A stretch of DNA of 64,000 bases from positions 12,455,794 through 12,519,793 of the forward strand of contig NC_059482.1 in NCBI RefSeq assembly GCF_018139145.2, read 5' to 3'. The position numbers and the translations under genes were made by a program. Each line of letters begins with the position of its first letter. Positions within the stretch are counted from its first letter, which is position 1. Positions 38,060-51,400 of the stretch are shown piece by piece. The notes beneath the pieces were generated by a model. The model was not told the origin of the DNA and ran no database searches. It saw only the letters and a list, made by a program, of their open reading frames with translations. This DNA comes from Gymnogyps californianus. Taxonomy: Eukaryota > Chordata > Aves > Accipitriformes > Cathartidae.

Positions 38060-41000
38060 AAGAGAGGTGGCATTTGCTCCTGAATCATCAGGCTTGGTAC
38101 TTCAAGTAAAATAAGTTATTTCTTCTGTATTGATGCAGTTTTTCAAACCTGTACTTAGAACATTTCATTGAAACTGGGTAGACTGCAGTAGTAAAGGCTG
38201 GTTGTTCAAGTCTGGACGTATCTTTTACTTAAAATTTTGTTAGACCTTTGCATTAACTTACAATAACCTTACCTGTTGTGTGGCTGGTAAATGAGTAGAT
38301 TCCTCGGTCTCTGTTGCTGTATATAAATACATTGCATGAATCCATCTTATTTTAAAAGTATTCAGGCATACAATCTGTTGCTCAGTAGTTGGGTTCTCTC
38401 ACAAAGAGCCTTGTTTGCTTTGTGTATGAGGCTGCTGTAAGAAGCAGCACTTATTTGTGTCTATGTAAGATTAATTATTTTTAAATAAGGAAAGAAAGCA
38501 AACGTTTTACACTGCTATAATATCTTTCATCCAAAGGACTTCGTAAGAGGCAGTACGTTACAGTGATTAGTATGTTGGGATATGTTATGGAATCAGGATT
38601 TTACTTCTGCTACTGGCCTGCTATACTGGTATGTGTTTACACTGCATTTGACAGAGCAATATAGAGATTTCTTTTCAGGTTCCAAAGGAAATCTAGCTGA
38701 GATACCACAGAGCTCTGTAGGAGCTAATATACTCTGTACCCTTTGTTAAAGCTAACTCGAGGATCTCTGCTGTATGGCAATAAGTAATTTAGACATAACA
38801 TGCACACCACTGAAATTAATATAGTGGAAAGATCCCTGTACTGGCAGTCCATGGTACTAAACGTACTGTACGGTGCAAAAGGTGAAATTTTTAGTGAAAG
38901 CTGTAGAACAAATCTTTCTTAGAAAAAAAATCCTCTGTAATAACAATGCAGAATTATCTCATCTGAGATGCACATCCTAAACTGCATACAGCTTACATTA
39001 TCTCCCTCAAAGGGTTGATTATATAAATTTCTCCATCCAAGAGTTCTAACTTACAGCTTCAGAATACTGAGGTATTTCAAAGTTTATGCAATATTTGCCA
39101 CTAAAACAATTGGCATATACCATCTGTTACCACATGCATATATCCAAGATACTGCATTTTATCCCCAGAAGGGGTGTAGAAAATGTGCATGTCTGCCAAA
39201 AAAGTTGTGTGGCTCTGGTGAAGAAGTTTGAAGTTATGTTGATGCTCTTTGGCAGCCAGTCTCAGTGCTTCTGGTAGTCCTGTAAGCAGGCACTTTTGCT
39301 CCTTTCCTGTCTTTCCTAAAATGCAAGTTTTAAAATTCATGTGGGCAAGTCACTTTGGGGCACATTTTTAGTGGGCTTGATTCTCAGTTCTTTCTCTGAC
39401 AACTTGATCTTCATTTTTGCACACATTAAACAAATTTCAGAGCAAGAATAAAATAAAATAAATACCTGCATATTTTCTGCTCTAACTGCTTGTTTTGTGC
39501 CCAAGAAGAGATAATTAGAGATAAATGTGCTCAGATGTGCACCTGCATATCAATTTGGCTGCAAAAATAATTTCTGTTGTTCAGTTCCCAATGTCTATCA
39601 ATGTAACAACTACTTACACGAAGAGGATTTACCGGGTCTTGAGTCCCAGATGTTGTTGAAATAAAAGCACAAGCCTCTACTCTATACACAAAGAGCTAAG
39701 CTCTTAAGGTGAGACTAATATACTCTCTTTTCTTTGACTGGATTAAAAGATATGCGTGTAATAACCTGACCACTGATTTACAAATTACTAGTGATTCTTG
39801 AGCTAGCGTGCATTTAGGTCTGGATAATTTAGAAGATTCCTTTGCTTCTGTAGTTATTGAGCATCTTTTATGTCCATCAGTATGGGACCAGTCATGCCCA
39901 ACAGCATTCTCATAAAATGAGAATTCTCTGTGTACCTTTCATTGGCACTGAGCGCTTCCACTTATTTTCACAACATCAGGAAAAAAGATGCCTGACATGT
40001 GAGCAGAAATCACTCTCAGTGACTGTTAATCCCAACAAAACCACGAAGCTGTTCCACAATACAATTTAATTCCCACTTAACAATCTTGTGTATATCTTCA
40101 CTAATGCCGTTGTTTTCTCTGTAATCTCCACTGAAATGCTTAATGATTTCTAATGACTTCTAGATTACTACAGCAAGATTTATCTTGTAGACTGTGTATA
40201 CTTGTTGATGTTCTGTCTGAAGACTATAGATATAAACATGGTGTGAGTCACCATTTTGCACAGGCTATTTGTGTTGGTTTTGAGAATTTCAGTGCTGTTG
40301 ACATTCCAGTGGTAGTAAAGTTGCTGTTTTGCATATCTTCCTTTGTCTGGAATACCTATAGCTGTAGTAGTTTGAGATACTTACCTAATGCTGTTGAATA
40401 ACTGGTTTATAGAATGATGGCTGTACCTCTGTGTGCTGTATATCAACATTGGTAACACACTGCTGGAGGTACTTTGGAGCACTGTCTGAGGAGAAGGTGC
40501 CAACGTGATGGTGGAATATGGATTTATAATATGTCGTGTGGCTTGAAAGAGATGTGTAGTTTGGTATGAGTGGCAAATGAAGGGAACTGGGCAGATCTTT
40601 ATGAAACCTAACTTCTATGTAAACCCCCTGCCCTCCTCCCAAATTCAGAACTTAAATTATTGGGCTAAACCTAAAATGCTTAAATTCAGGGTTTGAGGAG
40701 GTGCAGAAAAAACCTGATTTCTGTGAACAGTCGTCTTAAATAGCCTCATATTTTGTCCTTTTTGGTTCCTCTCCCCTCAATCTACAGAAATGTCTGTCCT
40801 TGAAGATTAGGTGCTTGGAGATGAGATACTCTGGATGCATGCAGATCGTTAGTTGTTGTAGTGGGAAGGATAGGTCTGCATGACAATTGCTCAATATATT
40901 AGATAAGTGTAGGGTTCACTTACTGTGAATATTTCCGAGAATTAATATTTGGAAGCAGCAGCATGAGCTATTTCTAAGATCTTTCAGAAAAAACTTCCCT

Positions 41001-41315
41001 CCTTATGATTTACTTTGAAGAATAACACTTTCTTTCTGGAACTTGTTTCAGTAGGTTGGCTTTAAGAGCATCAAAGGAATGAGACTTCTCTAAAGCGAAC
41101 ACTAAACTGAAGATATATTTGATTACAAAGGGGATTGTGCATAACAGTAGTTTGTATCTCTAAATAACCTCTCATGCAGTAGATTTACAGTTGGGATGTG
41201 TGAGGGCGTGTGCCTCGTGCTACAGGATCATAAAGCTTATAGATAAAATGCAAGATATTACTGGAGCGTGTCTTTCACCCCTGTGAGTGCTAGGCATCTC
41301 ATCCTACAATAAGAC

Positions 41316-41321
<6 letters not shown>
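38060..41321. other. Noncoding stretch, no gene seen
   Basis: AT-rich single-copy sequence. Overlapping opposite-strand frames at 39086-39340 shadow each other. No repeat family or splice pair was recognised. Confidence 0.65.

Positions 41322-41354
<33 letters not shown>
41322..41354. repeat. Poly-A run (33 A)
   Basis: Thirty-three A in a row, then about 45 bases of A-rich sequence with isolated C (AAAACAAAACACACC type). AATAAG lies about 14 bases upstream, but no retroposed body is recognisable. Confidence 0.95.
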
Positions 41355-41355
<1 letters not shown>

Positions 41356-41440
41356 AAAACACACCAAAATCAAATCAAAACCAAACCAACTGAACAAAAA
41401 ATCCAGGGCAAATAGATTTAAATTTAAGCAATCAGATTTA

Positions 41441-41443
<3 letters not shown>

Positions 41444-41477
<34 letters not shown>
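41444..41477. repeat. (TA)17 microsatellite
   Basis: Seventeen perfect TA units followed by an A run. With the poly-A at 41322 it makes a ~160-base very low-complexity patch. Confidence 0.95.
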
Positions 41478-41480
<3 letters not shown>

Positions 41481-43790
41481 AAAATAGAAATTTCTGCTTA
41501 AAACAGAATTTTGCAACTGCAACTTAGTTCTTCCTGAATAAAAAAAATAAGGTAGAGATAATAACAAATAAAATCCAATAATCCAACCTACTTTCAGGTG
41601 TAGGTAAAAAAATGTTGCATGGCGATTGGCAGAAAATTACTCAAACACATTGATTGCTTGCTCAGATCATTAAAGAGCCATGCAAAGAGAAAAAAATAAA
41701 GAAATTAGTAACTGTTATGGTGTTTGCAGTAGAAAAATCTGTTGCAGGCTGTGAAAGATATCGCTCCTTGCCTGAGCAAGTAAACTACACTTGAATGCTA
41801 TGGAATGTCATTGCTATTTAGACGTCACTAGTCTGGTATAGCCTGTCTCTAGTTTTGAGATTGTTGTCACTTTCTCCTTCCTTCAGGATGAGCCCGTTAG
41901 CATGCATTGAGTGCCCACTATAATCTTGATTTCTTCTCCAGATGCAGATAACAAGAAAAATGTTATAATTACACTAGACAGGGTTCTGAAATTGTAATTT
42001 TCTAAGTAATATCTTAGTAATTTTGCAACACAGGATTTCTCTGGTTTTTCTTAAGAGCCAAAGATGACTTTTCACCTTGTGGTTAACCAGGAAAAAGGGC
42101 TAACCTCCAGCAACCCCCCCCCCTCCCTCCAGTCCCCATCTCTTAAACCTCCTGATAAATCCTAAGCAGCTGCATATGACTGTTATTTACTCAAGAGAAT
42201 TTGAACTCATAACATTTAAGATGAAAAAAAGGACTCAAAGCTGCTCACCAATCAAGAATGAAACATTTCCACTCTGCAAGACTTGCCTCAACAAAGAATA
42301 AATCTGTAAATCATTAACCGTATTTTTCCTTCCTCCCCTCTCCCCCCCAACCCCGAGTGCGCATCCCTGCGTGTACTGGTTTAAGGCAGACACAACCCCT
42401 TGTAAAGTCGTCATGGCTGGAATCTGATACAGCACTTGCTTTAAAATCCACTTTGATCAGTGAACATTAACCAAAGTGTCGACAAAAGGTCATTTGGCCT
42501 CAGGGAAGAAATAGAAAATTTTATGTACAGAACACATTGCAGTGAGTACAGGGTCATTATAACTATGAGGATAGCTGTTGTATTTTTTTTTTTTTTTTCC
42601 TTGGCTACTATATGGCTTTGAACTTGGCATGGAAGCACAGGCTGCTGAAGCAAAAACTCCTCCCTTCAGTGATCACATGAGCCCCTGTGAGTTCTTGACA
42701 GGGCCAGTAAAGAGCCGTGTCCCACAGCAGGTATCATATTTTTGACATAGGACTTCAATTGCAAAAATGTTGATGACCAGTGCAAATGTATCGATTTGTT
42801 TTTTTTCCTCAATAGACCAAAGTGTTGTTTGTAGTTAGAAGAGAAGAAAGCTAGTGAAACAGAGTTGAATCTACTTCTTAGAAGCCTGGGTTATCAAACT
42901 CATTAATCTACATGTCAAGAGGCTAGGAATGAATAATTGTGTGTAGAATTTATCTGCCAACATGATAGCTACTTTTCAGCTCTCTCTTCAGAGCTCTTTC
43001 ATTGTGCTTGGCTTTATTATATGCTTTGTCTTTTCTATTTCTAGTCTGTTGGGGAGGTATAGAAATATGTACCTCAGCACTACAGAGAACAGTTGCTTTG
43101 AAACATGACACTGGTTAGTTCTTTGCATGAACATTTATTCTTACCTAGGTGTTTAAGCATCAGGGCAGCTTGCAAGATTTAGTCTTTGTTCAAATGTTAA
43201 TTCTTAGCATTATGAATATTATTCCACCAAAAAAATCACCTTAGAGGTAACATCTTTGTGCCATTTTTGACAGCTTTGTGGACAATATAGGCTGCTTTAT
43301 TAAAATAGTGTTCTTGTTGATAAAGCTTATAGATGATGAGGATTCAGAGCATTTTATAACAGTGATGTTTCAAGAATCTCAGTAGAATTGAGATGCTCCC
43401 TATTATTTGCTACAGGGATTTTCATTGCTGTGAAAGACAAAATCCAAAACCAAAGCTGGTGTGGAAAGGGCGGTAGAAAGCAGCTTCTGTGAGGATGTGA
43501 AACTAATTTGAGTTAGAATATATTGTAACTAACTATCTTTCTGAAAGAGCGTTGTCCTGATTCTGATCTTGAACTTGTTTTATGCCAGTGTGGCAGTACA
43601 GTAGTTTAACTGATTTATCCAGAATTTCTTCTCTGTTTTGTTTATACCAAAGCTGCGTGCCTTGGTCTTGCTTACTATGTGTGTTTTCAAGACAAAATGT
43701 TCATACGATTCTGATGCCAGAATTTTATTTCAAATGTATAGTATCTGGGAGCTGCTGATCTTGGCAACTTCCTGGATGTGTGTGGTGTGG
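41478..43790. other. Noncoding stretch with C-rich runs
   Basis: AT-rich, but with C-rich pieces at 42114-42130 (ten C, then TCCCTCC) and 42334-42354 (CCCC, CCCCCCC, CCCC). A 16-T run lies at 42583-42598. No gene seen. Confidence 0.65.
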
Positions 43791-43902
43791 TGTTTTGTGG
43801 GTTTTTTTTTGTGTTTTGGTTTGGTTTTTTTTTTTTTGTTTGTTTGGTTTTTTGTTTTTTTTTTTTTTTTTTTTGGACTAAGATCTGTTTTTTTGGACTA
43901 AG
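43791..43902. repeat. T/G-rich tract ending in a 20-bp tandem repeat
   Basis: T runs broken by GG or GTTTG, then TTTTGGACTAAG at 43871-43882 repeated at 43891-43902. This is a 20-base period, about 1.6 copies. It looks like slippage. The phenylalanine-rich frame here is a product of the repeat. Confidence 0.85.
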
Positions 43903-44379
43903 GAATTAATAGACAACAGTAATATATATTGGTACTCATAGCAAAATTTATATGTGCTGTTACGTGCTTCCTTTCTTTTGCCTGAGCTCTCTGAGGCATC
44001 TGTCCTGTTACCCAATACAGCCAAAATGCTTCATAGTGTTATTACCTGGGTGTTGCATTTCTGTTCCTTTTCCCAGTAATCTATGTGATACTGGTAGAAA
44101 AATTCGGCATTTGGCCCTTATTACGCTGATATTACACCGTTATAATTTGACTAGTGAAGGTAAATGGTTTATTTTTAAAGGGTCATGAACAATGCATTCT
44201 CTTATTTTCACCAAGGCATACTGTAACATTTGATGAAATGAAAATCTGTAATGAGAAAGGGAGGGAGCTTTATATTCAGTGTGTATATGGTAACTCAGAA
44301 CACTGTTTATTGTAACAGAATGAAAGTACTGCAAGTCTAAGTGGTTTCAACGATGTTTCCTTCATCCCAGGAGCATCTG

Positions 44380-44640
44380 AACCCAGCTTCTGCCTTGTCA
44401 GCCACATTTATGATGTGTTCATAATTAAATGTCCACGAAGCTCACAGCATGCTGACCACAGAGGGGCCATAAGCAGTAAAGATAAATGAGAGAGAGAGAT
44501 GTAATATTGCTTCACTTGTGGGTTTAGTCTGATGTTAAAGATTGTCAGTGATAATTATTAATATGTGACCTGGTTGAGTCTTTATGTGAACAATCACAAT
44601 TTTAATAAAGTGGTAAACTCAGCTCTCTCTGTGTAATCTC
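44380..44640. other. Candidate conserved noncoding block
   Basis: Complex sequence rich in homeodomain-like and AT-hook-like motifs (CATAATTAAATG, GATAATTATTAATATG, CAATCACAATTTTAAT), with few open codons. It contains one short (GA)n. It resembles developmental enhancers in texture only. Confidence 0.3.
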
Positions 44641-46179
44641 ACTCTATATTTAACTGTTTTACAATTAATTCTAGAATTTCAGGACAAATTTCAGTTAGTG
44701 AAAAATAATATGGTAGCCTATTAATGTAAACATGCTGCTAACATTTTCATTTAAAGCTTAAATAAGACTAAAATTTGAATGAGAAATTGAAAAGGATAGC
44801 TATAGTCTAAATTGTGGCAGAGATCAAATCTGGTTTGGTCAGTTGTTTGTCACCTCAAACAAGTCTTAGGAATCTTTCTTTGTTAATATCAATAAAAAGT
44901 AGCTGGATGTGCTATGTATGGCATTTATAATCCTGTATCCTTATGCACCTAAAACTCTGATTTACTGCAGTGTGTCCACTGACCTGATTGTTGCCAAAAA
45001 TATCTTCTTCATGGAACTGGAAAAATGCTTTGTTGTTGCATTTGATATTTAAGATGCACCACTTATCTTCTTCCTTTTGCTTATATCTCAATTTTATTTA
45101 TGCACAGTTGACCAGAAGATGTATTCCAGCTTAGAAAATTAAAATACTGTAAAATAAAGGTATTTGCAAAGAAATGCCACCCTGTGACTGGCACACTGCT
45201 AAAAACTGCCCACTGAATATTTAAAATTTCTTATCTCTTATTTATTTCAAATAACTGCAATTGTACAAGGGTGTGTTTTCAGTTATATCAGGAAATGACA
45301 CTGTGATACAAAATATTATTTTTGAATGACCAGTGAGTATACCAAGGCAACAAGTTCTTATAAGTAATGGTGTTTTAGATTTGGAGCTATAGGAATGCCA
45401 GATGCTTACAGTGGTGCACCTGAATTTTACTTCTCTTTTCCATCGTTTATAGAGGTGGAAGGAAAAAGGGTGAATTGTAAAAATCAAGTATTTTAAAATA
45501 GCCTGCAAACTTTTTAGAGCCAGTTACTTCTTTTTTTGTTTCAAAACAAATAATTTTACAATTTTTCCACATAAAGGATTATTTAATTTCCTATTCAGAA
45601 ATAAATGTTATTTTGGAGTGTGTGTGTGTATCTTTCAAAGGCAATATTTTACACCTGGAATTCCTGTCTACTTTGCTGTATTTTCACATGCATAGCAGCT
45701 GCGGTTACTTGTTATTAGCTTACCTAGTTACCAATTACCCATAGTGCTTCATAAATTCAGGATCAGATTCTGACACTTTTACAAATATTTGTTCTTCATT
45801 TTATGATTGTTTTTTTCTGAAAGGTGGAAGGAAATTGTTCATCTGAGGAATGATAACTGTGAGTAGGTAGAACCAAATTAAATAACAGATATGTTCCATC
45901 ATACTCTTCCTGAAGAAGTTAATGGGTTTATTTGTGAAGTAAGAAGCTATGTAGCCTTAGTAAAAATAGGAGAAATTATCTTAGAATTTTTTACTTTTAA
46001 TTTGGGAAGAACAGTGGGAGCTGAGAGGTGAAAATTCTATTTCTTTTAAATAACTGCAGGGCATAGTCTGAGCACAAAATACTACCAAACCATTTTCTAC
46101 TGCCTAATGTAGGTGCTTATGCAGTAACAACTTTATGCTAATTTGCTGTGTATCAAAATGTTGCTTGATTATCTGTGCT
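44641..46179. other. Noncoding stretch, no gene seen
   Basis: AT-rich single-copy DNA. The 88-codon minus-strand frame at 45242-45508 is unrecognisable. Confidence 0.65.
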
Positions 46180-46620
46180 CTAAAAGGTACAGTTTATCCC
46201 TAAGTCCAACCATTTCTTTAACTCACCAGTGTATGCAAACTATTAATGATACTTAAGTGATGTGTACATCACAATGGATAGTAGTTTTATGACATTAATA
46301 AAAGTAATTATATGCACTAATACGGTAAAAAAAAAGTAAAATTCAAGGAAATGTTTATTAAATGCAATCATTTATTGGAAACAAATGCTGTAGCGTTGTC
46401 TTTCTTTGGTTGATCAGCCCAAGCATTTTATCAAAGTTCGCCTGTCAGACTTGCATGTCTTTGCAAGCCTAATTGACGCTAATAGACTTGAAAAGAGGAG
46501 GAGTAAACTTAGAACATAATGCACATATAAAGATCCAGAGAATTGGTAACTAGTTATAAATGCATCAAAGTGCTTTCAAATGAAAAGCTTAAACAAAGGA
46601 ATAACATTTGGATAATAAAG
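46180..46620. other. Candidate conserved noncoding block
   Basis: The stretch around 46380-46500 (for example GGTTGATCAGCCCAAGC, TCAAAGTTCGCCTGTCAGAC, GCAAGCCTAATTGACGC) is complex and has CpG-containing, near-palindromic words, unlike its AT-rich surroundings. It has no simple repeats and no long frame. Conservation cannot be judged from one sequence. Confidence 0.35.
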
Positions 46621-48432
46621 AAGTCCATTACGCTTAAATGGCTATGAACAGGTAAAAAAAAGGTGTTCTGTCAAATCAATACTTGTAGTGCAAAATTAAT
46701 CACACATTTGACAAGACATGATTCTATGTTATTTCCACCTACTGTATCTGATTCCATCTGAACATCCATTATTAATAAATAGTCTCTCTCAAGAAATTCA
46801 TTATCCCAGAATAAATACTTTACTTTTTTATAAGATGTAGATTTGAAATATTATTTCACAATTCATTCAGTACAAATATTTCTCGTGAATATTTTTCTCC
46901 ATCTCACTTAAATAATTGTATCTTTCTCCCGTTAGTTCTGTTCACATCATACTTACCCTTTTCTTATTTTACACATGACTCTTAACTATGAAACTGTGGC
47001 CTACATTCAAAATGTCACTCAAACTAATAGAGGCTGAGCACTCTTGATTTTAGGAGTATATAATATCAATCTGTTTTCTACAGATTTATTTCTTCATTTA
47101 TTTATTTTCTACAAATAAATGGGGACCATGATAATTGATTACTGCTTTTGAATACTATAAACAGAGAGTTTATGAAAAATGCTGCTAGTGTTGTAAATGG
47201 TGATGACTCTGGGTGGTGGGAGGTAACAAAATGAAAAGATCTAGTTTGGTTCCTGCTGAAGTAAATGAGAATAAATATTGAGGAGAGTCAACAGTCATGA
47301 GTATTTAGATTAGTATGTTTAAGAGTTTTGTGAGAGTCAGATCTGAAGGACTTGATTTGATCTTCCAACGGAGGGGATAGAAACCTTCTCTAAACTGCAA
47401 CCTTACATTTTAATCCTGTATAGGAAAGTTTTTTTTCATTAGTAACTTCTTATTTTGTGTCTGTATTCCACAACCTTTTGAATAATTTTTATAATAGCAG
47501 ATTGTAATAATCTGCATTTCTGCCTTGCAACCAAAGATTTTAAAATAAATTGCAAAACTCCAAGCATTTAACGTTAGGTCAATATAACTATAGCGTTTTT
47601 GCTGTTCTTTTGTGTGTAACTTTTAAAATCTGAGAAGAAACTGAATGAAAACAAATATTTAATGCTTACTTTTGAGAAATAAAATAGTCATTCTGTAGCT
47701 TTCAAAATCATAAGAGTTGGGATCCATTGTTCAAATATAAAAGTTCATTGGACCATATCTACATCAGTGGATTGCTACTCCTCCATTTTTTTTGACTATC
47801 TGGGTAATAAAGTCTAATGAGATAATGGAAGTACACTTTTTCGTTGAAACATATTAAGTTCCCATTGACAAACTTTAGAATGAAAATGTGAGTGTTAAAC
47901 TCCATTCCTTTGTAGTAGACATTTGACTGTGGAGTTACTTTTACATTATTTTATAATGTTGACAATTTTATAGTAGATATTCAGAATTCATTATAATAAT
48001 AAAGCATTGTTCATAAGACACATTTGCCTATGTGCTAGATAATGAAATACGATAATATACTTTGCAAGGCTGCAATGTGATAAGAGAGTTCAAATTTGCT
48101 ATATAAATGTAAAGAAGTAAATAAAATCACTGCAGACAATACATTTTGTTCCCAGTACACATTATATACAATAAGCAAAGTGTTCACAGTGAAAGTTTGG
48201 AAAAGCGTCCAACTGGTTTATGAAGTTTTACTGGCTTTTTAAACTGTTATCTTGAGAATTGTGATGGGACTTAAGTTTAGACTCTTACAAGTACACATGC
48301 CATTGACTATCAACATGTAACTATCAAAATTCTTAGCTAACTAGGTGCTACTGAAAAAAATCCTCCTTCCTTATTGTAAATATCTGATAGTTCTCTGTAT
48401 GGTTAATCTAGAGGACAAAAGGTTGAAATTAT
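46621..48432. other. Very AT-rich noncoding stretch
   Basis: Long runs of TTTATTTA- and AATAAT-type sequence with no open frame of note. A piece at 47345-47380 (GGACTTGATTTGATCTTCC) faintly recalls a CR1 3' end, but too little matches to call it. Confidence 0.65.
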
Positions 48433-48490
48433 GGTCTTGTTGAAGTTAATGGTAAAACCCTGACATTTTCCTGGCTTGGGTCGGGATGTA
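48433..48490. repeat. Possible worn copy of the ancient palindromic repeat
   Basis: GTTGAAGTTAATGGTAAAACCCTGACATTTTCCTGG follows the pattern 'cattgaagtcaatggcaaaactcccattgacttca', which I associate with the same old repeat as at 5900. It is several mutations away, so tentative. Confidence 0.35.
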
Positions 48491-51400
48491 ATATAATGCC
48501 AACTTGAACTGTAATTTAAATTGGAATAGTTGGTGTCAAAATCAATAAATAAATGTATTTTAAAAAGAAAACAACCCCCAAACTAGCAGATGTACGCTGT
48601 CAGACATTGGCCACAGTGACTACAGTAAGAAACTGAGTGGAAGTCAATGCTTGGAATGTCTTGCAGTCCCTAATCCTGTATGTCACCAAAAAAGGGTAGG
48701 GCATATAGGCAGTAATCTTTCCTAACTTTGCGGAAGTACATGATGAGTACTGTATCCTTAAGAGAAAGAGAGGCTTTAGGATTCAAAATACTGCCAGCTG
48801 TTGAGTGTTAGCTTGAGGAAAATTATTAGAGGGAAACCAGCTTTAAGCACTTAGATTGTGGTAACTTTGGAGATACCCGTTTGCCTGTGTATCATTTCTT
48901 ATCTTTTTCCCCTATTTTTGTATTCATAAAGTAGCTTTTTTTTCTGTATGGCACTGAGTGTCCTGGCACTTAATTGAACTCTAGAGATGCTTTGGTTGTA
49001 TTACATGCCAATTCTATTTCTATAGACCTGGATGTGCAGATGAAAGGCATGAAAGTGGAATTTTATTTTTAAATAAATCTCTCTCGCTGTCTGGATGTAA
49101 TTCTTGGACCCATTGCGTGGAAGTGCTGTGCAGCAAAGGATACTGTTTCATCAAATTTTGGACCATGTTCAGTAAAAACAGAGGAGAGTTGTTCTGTGAT
49201 GAGGTGAAGGTGTCCACCTTTTTTTCATGAGTTATGGTCTAGTAAAAAAGTCAGAATCCTTTAGAATCATCGAGCTGCTAAGTAAATGCAAGTTCTTGAC
49301 AAAGAATCTAGACATTTAAAGGTGATATGGCCTTTGGGATTCACTGAGTAATATGGGTGTTGATGGCCTGTACCTCTCACTTAATCAACCATATGTCCTT
49401 GCTTGAAAACTATAGAAGCATCAGCTAAATGTACCTGAATGAGCTTTATGTATATTAAGCAGAGAAAAATACCATTGACCACTGCATTGGAAGTGGTAGA
49501 GTCTTTATACTTGAGAGTAATGTGCTCTTGATGACTCTGCTGTTTCTCTTGTGATCTAGTATACCTGTGTTCTGAACAAATAGTTAATAAGATTTGGTAC
49601 AAATAAATGTCACTCTTCCCAAAGTCCAAAATATGGTAGATCCGGAGTGAAGTGGGATGGGAGATATAGGTAGCTGATTTTACCAATACTCTTAGCCAGA
49701 CAGAAATATTTTTCTTGCATTTTTAATGCATTCATCAGAAGCCTTGCTGTTGAGTAGTCAAATGAATTAGAAAAAAAGCCCATGCCCAAACCTTGTATTT
49801 TGTGAGCATTTTGCACAAGTTTTTTTCATTCTAAAAACTACCCACATTGTGTTACTGCATGCAGAACTGATCAGAAATCAAGCTTAACTATATTTCTAAC
49901 ACAAAAAGTGAATTAAAAATGAAAATACTATAGGAAATTCAAATTTATAAACTGTAACTCTCATGAGTAAGTTGTGTGGTTGGAAAGAAGGATGAAGTAG
50001 TTTTTTTGTTTAGGTTTTTAATGGCCTGTTTCTTGTTGCTCTCATCAGAATTTTGATATATCCATGTTCTTTGCTTCATCTTGAATGAGAAAACACTATG
50101 AAACTTGTGTTTCTTATTGTCCTATTTTAAGCTTGTAAATAATGACAAAGAGTTTGATTTGGGTGCTCTAATTGTGTTCCTGTTTTGTTCTAGTGACATA
50201 ATAGAAGCAGATGTTGCGTTCCCTTTTAGTACAAGGTTTTCTATATGCCTGCTCATCAAGCGGGTCTAACAGAAAACTCTTCTGTAGCTAGTATTTGATT
50301 AATATGATGGTTATGCCCATTTACCCCCCTATTTGAATGTGTGCACTTTCATTATAAAAGAAAATATAAATGGCATTGATCATAGCTGAAAAAATGGCTC
50401 CTCCTGATGTCTTTCTGAATGGCAGTTGTAGAATGCTGTCTTTAGGGAAGCTTGCTGATTCTTGATTCATAAAGCTATTTTTCTTCATGTTAGAGATAGG
50501 AAAAACTCAAAGTGGAAATGGAACTAGTGCCAGAAAATGCCAAGGGAGTTTCTTCATTCAGCTATTGGGAAGTTGACAGTTTAAATATACTCTTGTCCCT
50601 TTCACTAAGTCTTATTATTATCTCTCTTTGCTCTGATGATTTCTGGAGTTATCAATGTGCCGCTAAGGTTGAAGCTGAGAACTATTAGAAATTCATATTC
50701 CAAAATATGAATTAATTTCTTCATCAGAACAGATATTTCTTACTTGTTCTGCCACAAATTTTGATGATTTGTGCAAAGCTCTGTTGCTGTGATCATAAAA
50801 AGATAAATAAAGAGGATATCAGTTAACTTTGGTTTTAGATAATGAGACTTTAAAGTTGACTTTTCTTTCTCAACTGATCAAATTTTACTTTTTTCATTAA
50901 ACATTTGATTTTGATATCGCAAGAAGCAGTTTTATTGTTTTAAGATACCTCACTTTTTTCATTGTCCTGTTAGGACTCCGTCAGCTTGTGAGTTTCCCTG
51001 GATCTAGGAATGCAGGCAAGAAACAAGAGAAGAAATATCACTATTTTGTTAGGGATGCCATACCTCGAATTTATTTGATTAAGACCTGTGATGAATAAAA
51101 TTCCTCCACAAGAAGAGGTTTTTGCTATTAATAAACATTAAACTTTTTTTTGGTTCTGTGTGACCAGCCCTTCTTTGTAGCCTGATTTTTTTCCTACTGT
51201 GAGTCTGCAGTTCTCCTTTCTGAAACTGAAGAATTATATGTAATTTATTTCATGGGAATGTTTTATGCTTGCAAGAGATGAACAGACGTTTAGAAAATAA
51301 AGCTGCTAGTCACTAGTTTTGTTACAGCTACACTAGTGATCAGATTGTATGAATTTTACAGAATAGCTGTATTGGAATGGATGTTTCAGAGGCATTTCAA

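Noticed and set aside
43638..43901. Phe/Val/Trp-rich frame that looks like membrane segments
   Set aside because: Its C-terminal half is a T/G-rich simple repeat.
47345..47385. CR1-like 3' end (GGACTTGATTTGATCTTCC)
   Set aside because: Only a short stretch matches and the terminal repeat is missing.
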